From positions 9,150,221-9,214,220 of the forward strand of contig OX387192.1 in NCBI GenBank assembly GCA_947561395.2: a DNA stretch of 64,000 nucleotides. Direction: 5' to 3'. The notes beneath the pieces are model-generated. The model did not search any database. It was not told the origin of the DNA and was given only the letters and a program-made list of their open reading frames with translations. The DNA is from Buxus sempervirens. Taxonomy: Eukaryota; Streptophyta; Magnoliopsida; Buxales; Buxaceae. The position numbers and the translations under genes were made by a program. This document shows positions 10,538 to 22,419 of this stretch, one piece after another (positions within the stretch are counted from its first letter, which is position 1; each line of letters opens with the position of its first letter).

Positions 10538-13500
10538 TTATCTTATCCAACAATTTGGAATATGGGCTATCTTGTGCAACTCCTCACCTTTCTCTGGATC
10601 ACACCTTTCTCTCAATGCGGGACAACTATAAATTTCAAGATGTCGCAAAGCAACAAGACACTGCATTGCTTCCTCTGTGGGCAAGTGAGTCAATCTTGGG
10701 CAATCGCAAATTACAAGACTTTTAAGGGATGTAAGCCTCGCCAACCAATTCGGCAAAGCCTCTAGCTTGTTGAGTCTAAGAATCTCCAATCGCTTTAGTG
10801 TAGAGAGGTGTTGAATTTGTTCAGGCAGAGACTTCAGATTAGAAAAGGATAGGATTACCAATGACTGAAGAGAGGAGAGGTACTTGATATCATCTACCCC
10901 AACAATGACATCAGATTCTTGTGTTGTGTTGCCACTGCCACCAATTGTTAATTTCTGAAGAGCACTAAGGCTTCGCAAACCCTCCAACGAAGTCGACTTT
11001 AATTCCTTACAGTCTTCGATATACAACTCTTGAAGAGATTGCAAATGTTGTATACTTGGCAATGACGTCAAGTCATGGCAGTGCACTATTCTTAATTTCT
11101 TGAGTGATGTTAAGAGAGCTCCTCCTTCTCTTATCCTCTCATTGTGAATAGTTGCTTCCATGTTGCTGGATTCCCCAATTTCTGGATATTGGCCTTTACT
11201 TCCCTTGTTTCCAAGAATTACATTTAATGCCATGCAATTGCTATATTCATAAGATAAATAATCAAGAAGAGGAAAGCGAGTTGGCATGTTCATCAATTTG
11301 GGGCAGCCATAAATCAATAAAGTCTTAAGGTGAGGAAAAGCATTTATCACTTCAACCCATTTGACCAATTCTTTCATATCGAAGAATTCCAGAAATTTTA
11401 ATGAAGGGAATGGTGTTGTTACTCTGTCCCCATCAAAAATATTCTCATTATAGAACTCGTTACCAAGACATTTCACGGCACCCAAACTTCGTATTCGAAG
11501 CTTCTCAAGACAAGGCAATTGACCAAATGCTGGGAGATGGACACATTTATGACAATGTACTAATTGGACCTCCACTAAATGCCCCATACTTCCCATCCAT
11601 CCAGGAAACCTCACATCGTGATACCATTTAATCAATAATCTTTTCAAGTTTGGATGAGGCTCTAGTCCTTGTAGCACATCCTCCTCACTTCCATTGCTTC
11701 TCTGCCCCGATTCCCATGCCCACCATAATCTCAACTCCTGAAGGTTTGGTTTTTCCATCAACTTTGCCTCCTTGGCTTCTTCTATCCCATTTTTCACATT
11801 CTCAAGATGTCTAATTTGCAGACTACCTCCTAGGCATAGATGTTGCAATTCTTGAATCCGACATCCTTTTTCCTTACCCACAACAAATAAAGATAATGTT
11901 TTAAGGCAACTCAATTGCCCTATTCCCTTTGGAAATTCAAAATCATCACAATCATTCATTCCATCCATACAAAGATATCTTAAATTGACCAATCTTCTCA
12001 TTTCAGGGGGAAGCTTACAGAAGGAAACACAATAATTAAGTTTTAATGTCTGCAAATTGTATAGCCTTGTGATAGAGTCAGGCAATGTTTTCATGTCATT
12101 ATGTGAAAGATCAAGGTATCTGAGATGTTTTAAGTCACCAATTGAAGATGGAATCCTTTTTATACCATTGTTTTCCAAGGTCAGAACTCGCAGCAACTTG
12201 AATTTCAACATATTATTGGTATGATGATAATAATTCGATAGGATAAGTGTTCGCAATCCCTTTGTCGCATACAATTCTTTGGTGGGTTCACCTTCGCATA
12301 CAAATGATGAGAAATGAAGTACTTTGGAGGTAGCAGAAGTCCGTAACACCTCTTCATTAGAATATTCTGATCCAACAATTGATTGAGCTAGATCGTGCAC
12401 AAGATCGTGCATCTTGCACACCTTCCATTCTTCACCTGTAAAAAAACCTTCTCTTGTTCGTACATCTTGGACTTCGATGAATGAATTCCACTGTAAATAG
12501 TTGAAATATTCTTCTCCTACATCCTCCATAGCTCTATTACCTTTTGATGTTCCAAGATATCCTTGTGCCATCCACAGTTGGATTAAAGTTCTTTTGTTGA
12601 TTTCATGACCCTTGGGAAATATTGAACAATACGAAAAACATTGTTTCAAGGCTGGAGGAAAATGATCATAACTCAACTTTAGTGCAGGTAAGATCTCGGG
12701 CTCATCAGGTAAATTCCAAATCTCACTGCGTTTTATGTCCAACCACTGGTGTTCCTCCCTTTTAGAGTGCATCAAGCCTGCCATCGCCTTCACTGCAAGT
12801 GGCATGCCTTTACATTTACTGACAATTTCCTTTCCTATTAACTCCAAGGTTGGAGTCTCCTCCATGCCCCCGCAGCTAAAAGCTATTCGCTTAAATATAG
12901 ACCAACTCTCTTCTTCTGATAGTCCGTTCAAATGGTGAGTAGAAATTGCACCCATGGCTAATGCCACTTCATTGCTACGAGTAGTTGTAATTATTTTGCT
13001 TCCAACTTCACCCACTTTTAAATAAGTCTCCAATTCATCCCATTTTGAATAATTCTTATTCCAAACATCATCTAATACAAGCAGAAAACGTTTCCCTCTG
13101 AGCTTCTCATGAAGCTTCTCTACTACTTGATTCATGCTCCATCCATGATAATCAGTAAGAATTGCCATTTGTGCTAGAAGTCTTTTGACATTGAAATCAT
13201 CTGAGACATAGATCCATACCCTTTCATTGAAATATCCAGCCACAGATTCATCATTGTAGACCAACTGAGCAAGAGTGGTCTTTCCGAGGCCTCCTAATCC
13301 AACTATAGCAAAGACAGAGAGGATTTCTTGGTTGCCATGGCCAATCAACATATCAACAATGTTTGATTTATCAGTTTCTCTTCCGATGATATCTGAATCA
13401 ATAACAAAAGCCGTAGTTTCTCGTTTCATTATGAGATGATCATTAATAGTGGAGTCAGTGGTCTGGCTGATTTGAAGTTGGAACATCGGCACATATCGTT

Positions 13501-13918
13501 GAAGTTCCTCTAACTTCCTATTGATAGCTTTTATTTTACCGATCATCTTGAAACGAAATGCTATTGGATTCGAATGTGAAAAGAAGTTGCATACCTTGTT
13601 TTGTACATGATTTTGAATTTCCACTTTGTGTCGCAGAGTTTCATATGCCAACTCGTCCAACACGTCCTCTGCATTGTGTGCTATATGCTTGAGGCGTTGC
13701 AATTGGAGTTTGACAGCCTCTTTCTCAACTTGCTGCTTTTCAGTGTCTCGTACTACAGCCTCGATCATTTCTAGGGTTCGTTGCAGCTTTTCTAGACCTT
13801 TCTTGATGCCCCAGGAATTATGAACATCTTGGACTAGAACGGAGCTCAAATTCTTTGTTATATCAATTGCAGCCGAAACAAGTATTTCATACATCCTTCC
13901 TTGGAGATTGAAGAACAA
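10538..13918 (-). CDS. CC-NB-LRR (CNL) disease-resistance protein, RGA-like
   Basis: An intracellular immune receptor of 1126 residues in one uninterrupted exon, the usual length for the RGA/R1-like CNL group. An Rx-type coiled coil occupies about residues 9-140, with an EDVLDEL (EDVID-type) motif near 84-90. The NB-ARC domain follows: P-loop GLGGLGKTT (207-215), kinase-2 LLVLDDVW (279-286), [18 protein letters not shown] variant GMPLAV (371-376), [14 protein letters not shown] and an intact MHD (503-505). Irregular LRRs run from about 540 to the end, closing with the [11 protein letters not shown] type of tail common in this family. The first Met gives MFFNLQGR; Met9 (13894) begins MYEILVSAA, the more usual start, so translation may begin there. 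All signature motifs are present, so the gene looks functional. The absence of TIR features places it in the CNL class. The pathogen it senses cannot be inferred. Confidence 0.96.
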   Translation of the reverse strand: MFFNLQGRMYEILVSAAIDITKNLSSVLVQDVHNSWGIKKGLEKLQRTLEMIEAVVRDTEKQQVEKEAVKLQLQRLKHIAHNAEDVLDELAYETLRHKVEIQNHVQNKVCNFFSHSNPIAFRFKMIGKIKAINRKLEELQRYVPMFQLQISQTTDSTINDHLIMKRETTAFVIDSDIIGRETDKSNIVDMLIGHGNQEILSVFAIVGLGGLGKTTLAQLVYNDESVAGYFNERVWIYVSDDFNVKRLLAQMAILTDYHGWSMNQVVEKLHEKLRGKRFLLVLDDVWNKNYSKWDELETYLKVGEVGSKIITTTRSNEVALAMGAISTHHLNGLSEEESWSIFKRIAFSCGGMEETPTLELIGKEIVSKCKGMPLAVKAMAGLMHSKREEHQWLDIKRSEIWNLPDEPEILPALKLSYDHFPPALKQCFSYCSIFPKGHEINKRTLIQLWMAQGYLGTSKGNRAMEDVGEEYFNYLQWNSFIEVQDVRTREGFFTGEEWKVCKMHDLVHDLAQSIVGSEYSNEEVLRTSATSKVLHFSSFVCEGEPTKELYATKGLRTLILSNYYHHTNNMLKFKLLRVLTLENNGIKRIPSSIGDLKHLRYLDLSHNDMKTLPDSITRLYNLQTLKLNYCVSFCKLPPEMRRLVNLRYLCMDGMNDCDDFEFPKGIGQLSCLKTLSLFVVGKEKGCRIQELQHLCLGGSLQIRHLENVKNGIEEAKEAKLMEKPNLQELRLWWAWESGQRSNGSEEDVLQGLEPHPNLKRLLIKWYHDVRFPGWMGSMGHLVEVQLVHCHKCVHLPAFGQLPCLEKLRIRSLGAVKCLGNEFYNENIFDGDRVTTPFPSLKFLEFFDMKELVKWVEVINAFPHLKTLLIYGCPKLMNMPTRFPLLDYLSYEYSNCMALNVILGNKGSKGQYPEIGESSNMEATIHNERIREGGALLTSLKKLRIVHCHDLTSLPSIQHLQSLQELYIEDCKELKSTSLEGLRSLSALQKLTIGGSGNTTQESDVIVGVDDIKYLSSLQSLVILSFSNLKSLPEQIQHLSTLKRLEILRLNKLEALPNWLARLTSLKSLVICDCPRLTHLPTEEAMQCLVALRHLEIYSCPALRERCDPEKGEELHKIAHIPNCWIR

Positions 13919-14640
13919 AGAGAGCTTTCACTTGATCCCACAATTATGAAAGCTAAAGAAAGATGAACTTAAGATTTAGAGGTAAAGGGCTCTAGAATGG
14001 GGCAAGAAATCATATGAGAAAAAATCCATCTAGCGATGGATTCAAGTCAATGAAACCGTGTATGGTATATAGAAAAGTTTGCTAAGGATGACTTCAAGTC
14101 AATGAAACCATAGAAATCAAGGCCATTCTTTTACAAAAGTGGCAAGTTAAATATGTATTTTAAAAGAAGGAAAGGAAGGCAAAAGAAGAGAAAGATTAAA
14201 CAATGAAGTAACTTGCAAAATTTTTATTTTCAAAATGTCTAAAAAAATAAAAGAGGAGAGAAAGAACAAAGAATTTAACACCTAATTTTGTATATATGCT
14301 ATAAAGAAAAAAAAAAAGTAAAAAAAAAGCTAAAATGGACATTCAGCAACTTGCAAGCTTTCTAGTCAACCGATCCTTTTACTTTTCTTCCTCCACTTCC
14401 TTACGCAACTAAACAAGAAAGTCACACGTACATTCACGGATAGCCCTACATAATAAGTCTTCTATTAATAAAAAAAAATGGAAAAATATGTTTTTTCACA
14501 AAACCCCGTTATCATTTCTTATACTCGTATACACCCTCTTTATGTTTATTTAATTAGTACATTGTACACTTAATATCAACGTTCTGTGGCATTTTGATTG
14601 AAAGAAAATTTTCCTTTTTTAAACCCTATGGAATAGGTAT
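13919..14640. other. Upstream region of the CNL gene
   Basis: This stretch contains the putative promoter and 5' UTR of the minus-strand CNL gene. It is A- and T-rich with A runs near 14300. I see no coding sequence and no confidently placed TATA box. Confidence 0.4.
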
Positions 14641-15310
14641 AATTTCAAATCCTCCTTGATGTTTTAGGTTCTTTCAGTACATGATAAACCCAAACTTTGT
14701 TTAGTATTTGACCTAATGAATTAACCATATTATTGGCTGAGGAACTAGCTACCTATCATTTTGAAATGCTCCCTTTTTTACAAAATCTTTTAATTTTTTT
14801 CTAAATTTAAATAAAAGGTCCTTGCATTTTATCAAGACTAGCTGCATATTATTACAAAAGAGAAAAATAATTTTAAAAGAAGTGTAAGTGAGATGCTTGC
14901 ATGTGGAGCATCACACTGTTAGGCTTTTTAAAGAAAAAATTCAAACCGAGGAGTAATTAGTATTTAGCATGTATTTGTGGGATCCATCTCTTCAATGGGA
15001 CTTCATTGTGAGATAGCCAACACTCCTTTAAGACTTTTGTTTTTATGGAAAAGTTGAAATTATTTCATGCAATAATGGAGGGCAAAACGCGTACAATGTT
15101 TGTCTTGACCATTCTCATTCTTCCTCCATTTCCATCCTCCACTGATTCTGGTTAGCTGATAATTTGATATAGCAATAACTTATTCTCTCCCTTCGTGTTA
15201 ACAAAAATATAAAGTATAAATTGATTTTAAGCGTTAACGGAGAAATCCTCAGTTAACAGTGAGTTAGCCAATAACTGGTAAACCCAAATCCAGTTGCTAT
15301 AAGAGTAGGA
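14640..15310 (+). repeat. 5'-flank segment duplicated at 3.9-5.8 kb
   Basis: It contains two blocks shared in direct orientation with the left of the window: 14660-15030 with 4800-5660, and 15180-15310 with 3890-4000. The order of the two blocks is reversed between the copies, so at least one further rearrangement took place. Confidence 0.75.
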
Positions 15311-15316
15311 AAGGAA

Positions 15317-17292
15317 AGCATGTAAAACCTTGGATTTTCCTAAAATTAAAATAAATCAATAAATAATTAATTAATGAATAAATTAGAAAGATTTAGAAGT
15401 AAAGGTAATTAAAAAGGTAAAATATGAATCTAACTTATATTATAAAGGAGAACTTGAAGAACTAATATTTATGATTGAAATCTCAAATTATGAAGAGAAA
15501 TAATAAGAAGAATAATATCTGAGGAATTGTGAAGAAATTTAAAGATTTAGTAAGGAAATACAAGAAAAGGGTATTCTGGTCATTTCTAAATAGTCAAATC
15601 CATGAAAAGAATAAAATAATTAATTATTAAGTTAAGAAACTTAATTAGGCCAAATTTTAGTTTAGTTGAATTTAAAATAAGGAGTTTAAGGTTTGAAAGA
15701 AAGAAAAAGGGTACATTGGTGATTATGGTTAAAAAAGAGCCTTAAATTTGAGGATAAGAAGAGCCTTAAGGTGTTTTACCAATATTTAAAAATGAGGAAT
15801 TAAATTAGCACGAAAATTGATTAAGCAAATTCTTTTTTTTTTTTTGTAAGAGATTCTCAAAAGAGGAATTAGAAGGAGGGGAAAATAATTAGAAAGATCG
15901 AGGGGCAAAGGAGGAAAAGGTATTACATTAGAAGGGGGAGTATACTAATTAGGGTTGCTTATTATTGGGACTATAAAAGAGAAGTTTTAAAGGAGGTTAG
16001 GGTTTTGAAAGTAGTCAAAAATAAGGAGAAAGGAGAGGAAAAATTGTGCATATGATCTGGAGAAAATAGAAAGAGGAAGGGAGAAAAGAAAGACGAGTTT
16101 TGTGAAAAAGGGAGGTGCTACAAAGGTCCGACCAACAAACTTCAAACGACGATCCCGGAGATCCAACCGTTGGATCGACCTGAAATTTTGAGGTTATGAT
16201 CTTCACTCGAGGAACTTCAATTTGAACGGTGAAGATTGGATTTGGTGGAGTTTAAAGGGGTGCGATCAAGCTCAGAAAATTGGGGTACGATCAGATTTTC
16301 GGAAGAAAGAATTCACATAATGAAGCAAGTAGCAAACCCCTTTGAAAACTAGAGGATCTGCATGATTTTCATGTGTTTTAGATGTTTGAACGTGGGTTAT
16401 TCGATTTCAGATTTCGTTTGGTTTAGTTGGCGATTTATATGTTAGTTTATGTTGTCATGCTTATTTAAGAATTTAGAAAAGTGATGCTTTTAGGAGATTT
16501 AAATTGGTTGGAAAGACTTAAATTAACTTTTAACCATTGAAATAAGGTTAGGATTATCTTAGAAGTGATTTAGGATGAAAATAAGAAGATTCGAAACAAT
16601 TAAAAACCATTGAAAGTTATGAAAGTTTCGGAATTCAGAAAAACCCTGAAAACAGTGGAATTGGCCGAGCGCTCAAGTCACCGCTCGAGCGCCAATGCAG
16701 GTGCCCCACCTGTGTATTTCGAAACAGAACCTGAAAACCCAATGCCCGAACAACCGCTCGAGTGCCCTTACGAGCTGCTTATGAAGAAATTTACCTAGTA
16801 GAGACCGCCCAACAAACTGCTCGAGCGCCCAGTCGAGCGGCCTCTGTCATAATTTCCAGATTTATGAATTGGAGCCCAAATCTAATTTTTAATGATTTTT
16901 CTTGGAATTTTAAAGTTGTAACACTTGTAATTAGGGTAATTTGGGATGTAGGAAGTGGCGGAATTAAATTTGATTAAAAAATAGTAATTTGGGATGATGA
17001 TTGTAAAGATGAAATTTTTGGAGATATTTTAAGTAGAAAGAGGTCACAACCTATTTAGATCTAATTTTGGGTAACCTAACCTATTCTTAAACTTCAATAC
17101 AGACCTAAGTTACCTTCTGGATGTATTAAATAATAGAGTTAAAAAGTTTTGACACCTTAGATTCTAAATGAGGGAAAGTTGGATATTAATAGATAGTAGA
17201 AATAGAGAAGTTTTAATCAAGAGTTAGGAACATTGTTATTGCTTATAAAAGTAAACTAAAACTTGACAAAAACCTAAATAATAATGACTCAT
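15317..17292 (+). mobile_element. Chromovirus (Tekay/Del)-like LTR, interrupted
   Basis: It begins TGTAAAACCTTGGATTTTCC followed by AATTAAT-rich sequence, the style of Tekay/Del LTR starts (TGTAACACC...). Further in are GATCCAACCGTTGGATCG and several GCTCGAGCG motifs (16660-16850). The family-A Ogre LTR begins at 17293 and cuts it. No protein-coding part is visible. The assignment rests on sequence style only, so it is tentative. Confidence 0.4.
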
Positions 17293-19090
17293 TGTAGACA
17301 CCCCAAATTGCACTAAAATGAGAAAATAATGAAAACATTAATTGGAATTTAAAACAGGCCAAAAATGCATGAAAATCAATAATTAAAGCCTGGACCGTAT
17401 TTTATCTACGGGCTAAGCGCGCTCGAATTTTATATACGGGCACGCAGCGCCTGTAATACATATACGAGCGCCTTTGGACCGTAAATCATTTACGGGCACA
17501 TCAGACTCGTGCGAGTTCTGTTCTTCTCTCGATTTCTGAGCCTTATCTTTAGTCCAATATACCTTTAAATGAGTGAATTACATATTTTATTCGTGCGAAA
17601 TATCTTTGTAGATAAAGGATGGGCATGATCTTGTGTTTAACTCAAACTGAAACTCTATCTTGCCAAACCTTGGACCAACCATACCCCTATGTTTGCCTAT
17701 AAATAGAGGGCCTTTCCTCAAGCAAAAGGCCACGAAAATTTGAATTCTAAAAAGCTCCAAGAGAAGAAAGGAATCCCTGCTGCCTTGCTTGCTCAATCCA
17801 GGTAAGTCCCTTTTCCTTTTTATTTTCTGTCTTCAATTCTAAAGATAATAGGATCCTTTCTATTGTTGTAGAATAAGGCCATCTTTGGTATCTAGTATTC
17901 CTAAACTTGCCTCTAAGTACCTCAAGAGTCTCTCTAGCCGTAAAACGTGAAGAGAGAGCTAGGGGAAAAGAGAACAGGTGGATCCCTAGAATAGAACCCC
18001 ATATATGTTTTTCTCCTTTTTTTTCTAGAATAAAGCCTCTGATTGTGCTTGTATACCCAAACCTATCTCCAAGTACCTCAAGAGTCTCTCTAGCCGTAAA
18101 ACGTGAAGAGAGAGCTAGGGGAAAAGAGAACAGGTGGATCCGTAGGGTAGACCCCCCATGTGCTCTAATCTGTGAGATGTGGCAGATTTAAATATCTTGA
18201 TCATGTTTTAATGGTTTTTATGAAGAATCTGAATGAATAACATGAATCCATGATGTTTATAGCATGAGATCCCCACTTTTTTTTTTATAAAATTTGGATT
18301 TTCCACATATTTGCACCTACAGCACTGTTTTCGTGATTTTTGTGGTTTTAGGCTAAGATCTTGGATTTATCATGATCAATATGGTAGATTTGGATCCAGA
18401 AGCCTGAAAGTAAATTCTAGGGTTTCATGATGTGGTTTTTGAGTTGTTTTTCATTATTGAGAGAAGACCCTACGGTCTAAGTTCTCCCCTTTTTTATGTT
18501 CTTCATCAACGTAGGTATTTTTGATTTTGATTTCTTGATTTAGGGTGAAATTTGGGCTATACCTATGTCCTGGACTATTCAAGTTCAATTTTGAAATATT
18601 TTATAAAAATCATATTTTCTAGAATTTGACTTGAAGCCAGATTTTTAGATTTTTCACTTTAAATTGATTTTATTTGATTTTATCTCAATTTTGTTTTGAT
18701 CATGAACCCTAGGAATGGTATGATCATATTTGAAAGTTCTCGATTAATCAGACTATTCATATGAAAAAACCATACAATTTTGTCTTTTTTGTGATTTTTC
18801 GTTATTTTATAGCAAGCCTTTTTTCTTTGAAAAACATGAACAATACCTGGCAACCACCTTGTGTGGATGAATAGGGGTGCCTAACACCTTCCCCTGTTCA
18901 TAACCTAATCCCCTTACCCATCTCTGGTTTTTTTTAGGAGGGTTATTTTTACCCTAAAAGTGCCTTTTTGTGCTTATTTAATATTTTGGTGTCCATTCAC
19001 ACCTAAATTAAATGGTGGCGACTCTTTGTTTAATTTAATCCCGCGTGATGATAGAGGAAGTCATTAGATTTAATTTACCCATGTCTCACA
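17293..19090 (+). repeat. Family-A Ogre-type LTR (1798 bp)
   Basis: Bounded by TGTAGACACCCCAAATTGCA and CCCATGTCTCACA. TATAAATAG lies at 17698-17706 and a strong splice donor CAG/GTAAGT at 17799-17807. Two near-identical blocks of about 110 bp containing CGTGAAGAGAGAGCTAGGGG lie at about 17915-17990 and 18066-18140. A U5 block (18848-18928) is also strongly conserved in family B. The 3' end portion contains a second TGGCGACTCT (19016-19025) 77 bp before the primer site proper. A minus-strand relative begins at 63458. Confidence 0.9.
17393..17510 (+). promoter_or_regulatory. U3 palindrome cluster, TACGG type
   Basis: Several short inverted repeats lie just inside the LTR start, for example CCGTAAA...TTTACGG and CCGTA...TACGG. 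The same place in family B carries TATCCGG...CCGGATA palindromes. A role in regulation is inference. Confidence 0.55.
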
Positions 19091-19092
19091 AC

Positions 19093-19111
19093 TGGCGACT
19101 CTACTGGGGAC
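19093..19111 (+). other. Primer-binding site of the Ogre-like element
   Basis: TGGCGACTCTACTGGGGAC begins two bases after the LTR end. It resembles the tRNA-Arg-type primer sites known from Ogre elements. The exact tRNA was not checked. Confidence 0.7.
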
Positions 19112-20325
19112 TTGTGGATTTGAGCCTTTTGGTGTTTGTTCATGTTTTTGATATTTTTGGATTTGCTTGCTATTTTGTGTTTTTAGCATGTTTTTGTTTT
19201 GCTTGCTATTTTGTGTTCTTAAGCATGTTGGGTATGTTTTAAATCTGATTTATTGCTTAAGAATTCATGGGGGTAGAAACATGCTTAATTTTGATGCGTA
19301 GGGGAGGTTCGTTTTGCTGAACCATGCTTATTTATTGCTATATTTCTATAATAGCATGTTTTAATTTTCAACATGATCTCCATGATGTGTTTTTGGAGTG
19401 TATAACATGATCATATGTTTGCATGATTGGATGATTTTTATGAGCATGTTTTAAGTGCTATAGGATTGCTTTATTTACTTGTTTATTTTAAATATGCTTT
19501 CCTATTATGCCTTGGTTTGTTTCTGCATGGCTGCGAAAAGAGTGGCAAGGGTTTGGGACGTTGTGAATGCACCCTATTTTTACAATGCACTGTGCACATT
19601 TTATTTTTTTACACGGCCTACCCTTAACCTATAGGAAGTTGAACCCGAATGTGTGTAGCTTGGTGCAACGAGGTCGATACTTCGGAAAGCGAAAGTGAAA
19701 ACATTTACCTTAGAACTTTGGGCCAATGATGTGATGATAACGTGGATCTGTGATTCGATTCTGGTCATCACTAGGCTTGAGTGCTAAGTTGCCATTAAGC
19801 CAAAACCCAAAACCCCTACGCTTGAAGGTGGAGTTACACGTTTTTGGCTAAAGTACACAATTATGTGGGGATATGGGCTTGTAATTGTGGGAAGGCCGTT
19901 TGCAGGGCTTACAAACCAGGGCATAATGCAGATGCCATATTGAAGGTAAACAAGGTAACAAGGTAATCCTATTTTCCTACATGGTATTCATGTCATAGGG
20001 GTGTCAGGGTGCCCATTGGTTTGGGGACAAAATTGGTCCCAAATATGCATGGTTCTTAAGCATGGTGTAGCCCATTGGAAGAGTCTCTAACTCTATTTAG
20101 AATCAATCCTACCCAATGTTTGTATAAGAGGCAACAAAAGGGTACCAAAGTATGAGTATGGTGTCAATTTGGAAGGAACATGTGCCCTCCTAAACATGTG
20201 TTTTAGCAAAAAGGTCAAAGTCCACTTTGGGACAGTTTAGAAGCCCTGCACTGGGTGAATCGTATGTTTGGATGAACAATTAAAGTGATCAAACCATGTA
20301 AAAACTGGAAAAATATAACAGAGTT

Positions 20326-20465
20326 CCGTAAAACCGCATTTATTACACGGGCTGGGCTCGTCCGTATTAGTTATACGGGCTAGGTTCGTCCGTGTTTTCC
20401 ATACGGTCATGGCTCGCACGTAATTTGAATACGGGCGCGGCTGGACCGTACTATGTATACGGTTT
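20326..20465 (+). repeat. Leader palindrome cluster (TACGG type)
   Basis: Four or five units such as CCGTAT...ATACGG are separated by GGCTCGTC-like linkers. The motif is the same as that of the U3 cluster at 17393-17510, about 2.9 kb upstream in the same element. Confidence 0.65.
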
Positions 20466-20586
20466 TCTTGGAAAATTCAATTTTAATCAGTTTTTCCCAC
20501 TAAAATCTTCCTTTAACCTCTAAATAATGATAAAGGGAAATGAGTTTGAATAAAATGCTTCAAAACAAAATGTGAGAGAAAATCCT

Positions 20587-21490
20587 TTGGGCCTCTGAAA
20601 GCCTTTGAATTTCAGACTTTTTCTCAAAAACTCCTTGGGCCTCTGAAAGCCTTTGAATTTGAGACTTTTTCTCAAAAATCTCTGGGCCTTTGAAAGCCTT
20701 TGAATTTCATACGTTTTCTCAAAAATATCCTTGGGCCTCTGAAAGCCTTTGAATTTCAGATCTTTTTCCTTTGGGCCATCTAAAAGCCTCTGAATTTTAG
20801 ACAAATCATCTCTTTGGGCCATCTATAAGCCTCTGAATTATAGACATATATCCTTTTTGGGCCGTCTAAAAGCCTCTGAATTTTAGACAAATCATCTCTT
20901 TGGGCCGTCTATAAGCCTCTGAATTATAGACATATATCCTTTTTGGGCCGTCTAAAAGCCTCTGAATTTTAGACAAATCATCTCTTTGGGCCGTCTATAA
21001 GCATCTGAATTATAGACACATATCCTTTGAGCCATCTAAAAGCCTCTGAATTTTAGACCAATCATTTCTTTGGGCCATCTAAAAGCCTCTGAATTTTAGA
21101 CAATCATTTCTTTGGGCCGTCTATAAGCCTCTGAATTATAGACACATATCCTTTGGGCCGTCTAAAAGTCTCTGAATTTTAGACAAATCATTTCTTTGGG
21201 CCGTCTATAAGCCTCTGAATTATAGACACATATTTCTTTGGGCCATCTAAAAGCCTCTGAATTTTAGACAAATCATTTCTTTGGGCCGTCTATAAGCCTC
21301 TGAATTATAGACACATATCCTTTGGGCCTCTGAAAGCCTCTGAATTTCAGACTTTTTCCAAAAATATCCCTGGGCCTCTGAAAGCCTTTGAATTTCAGAC
21401 TTTTCCTCAAAACTCTTTGGGCCTCTGAAAGCCTTTGAATTTCAGATCCTTTTCTTTCTTTTTGTGGGACCTATTGGAAGCCCTAGAATA
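20587..21490 (+). repeat. Minisatellite of about 20 hairpin units
   Basis: Units of 41-48 bp begin GGGCC and hold a self-complementary pair around the loop AGCCTCTGAA. Three stem types occur: TCTGAAA...TTTCAGA, GTCTAAAA...TTTTAGAC and GTCTATAA...TTATAGAC. The last two mostly alternate in the middle; the first occupies both edges. A last divergent unit near 21465-21500 keeps a stem of another sequence (TTGGAA...TTCCAA). Changes on one arm are matched on the other, which keeps the pairing. It sits in the non-coding leader between primer site and gag. Confidence 0.93.
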
Positions 21491-22419
21491 TTCCAACAAT
21501 TCAATTTAAAAAAAAAAAAAAAAGAGAAGCAAATAAAGAAACAAATCCAAACTCGTGTTCACCCAGCTTGCACGTAGGCATTCATAGGCATGTGAATGAA
21601 ATTAAATGGGCACTGATATTTTTTTTCTTTATCTTTGCTAGGTACCTATACACTTGCAATCATAGCTCCTGTAACCAGATCAAGAGCTCGCGCCATGAAT
21701 CCCATTGAGGCTGAAGCTGATGCTCCTCATCCAGATATAGCCCTGCTTCAGGAGCAAGTGGCAGGACTAGCCTGAATGCTAGAGAACATACTGTCAGTAC
21801 AGGCCCAACAAGTGCAAGCCCAAAATCAAGCATCCACTTCCAACCCAACACCTCCACCCCAAATCAATATTCCAACTCCGGTTCAACCTATTCCTGAACC
21901 CGTTTATGAACCCACCCCCGAACCTATACTGATCAGGGATGAGACAGTGGAATCAGACAAAGCTAAGGAAAAGGAAAGGATGTGGGAAGAAGTTGAAAGT
22001 AAGTTCATGCACAGACTGTAAATGATCCAAGACGAACTGAGGGAGGTAAAAGGGGTGAACAACTTTGGGGGCACCAATTTTGAAGACTTGTGCCTGTACC
22101 CTAATGTTAACCTGCCAGCCAAGTTCAAATGCCCAGACCTAGACAAATATGATGGCTCTGGCTGCCCCATGAGCCATCTGAAGTTGTACTGCGGGGCCCT
22201 ATGCCAGTTCGGTCGAGATGAGGGTGTTCTGATCTAGCTCTTCCAAAGAAGCTTAAATGGAACCGCCTTGAGATGGTTTGCCACTTTAGACCATGGAAAG
22301 ATCAGAAGATGGAAGGACCTAGCAGATGCCTTCTTGGCTCAATACAAGTTCAATTCAGAAATCGTGCCAGACAGATACGATATAATGAGGATGAGTAAGG
22401 GAAGAGATGAATTTGTGAG

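Noticed and set aside
20587-21490. CRISPR-like array
   Set aside because: Units are contiguous variants of one sequence without unique spacers, in a plant retroelement leader; it is a minisatellite.
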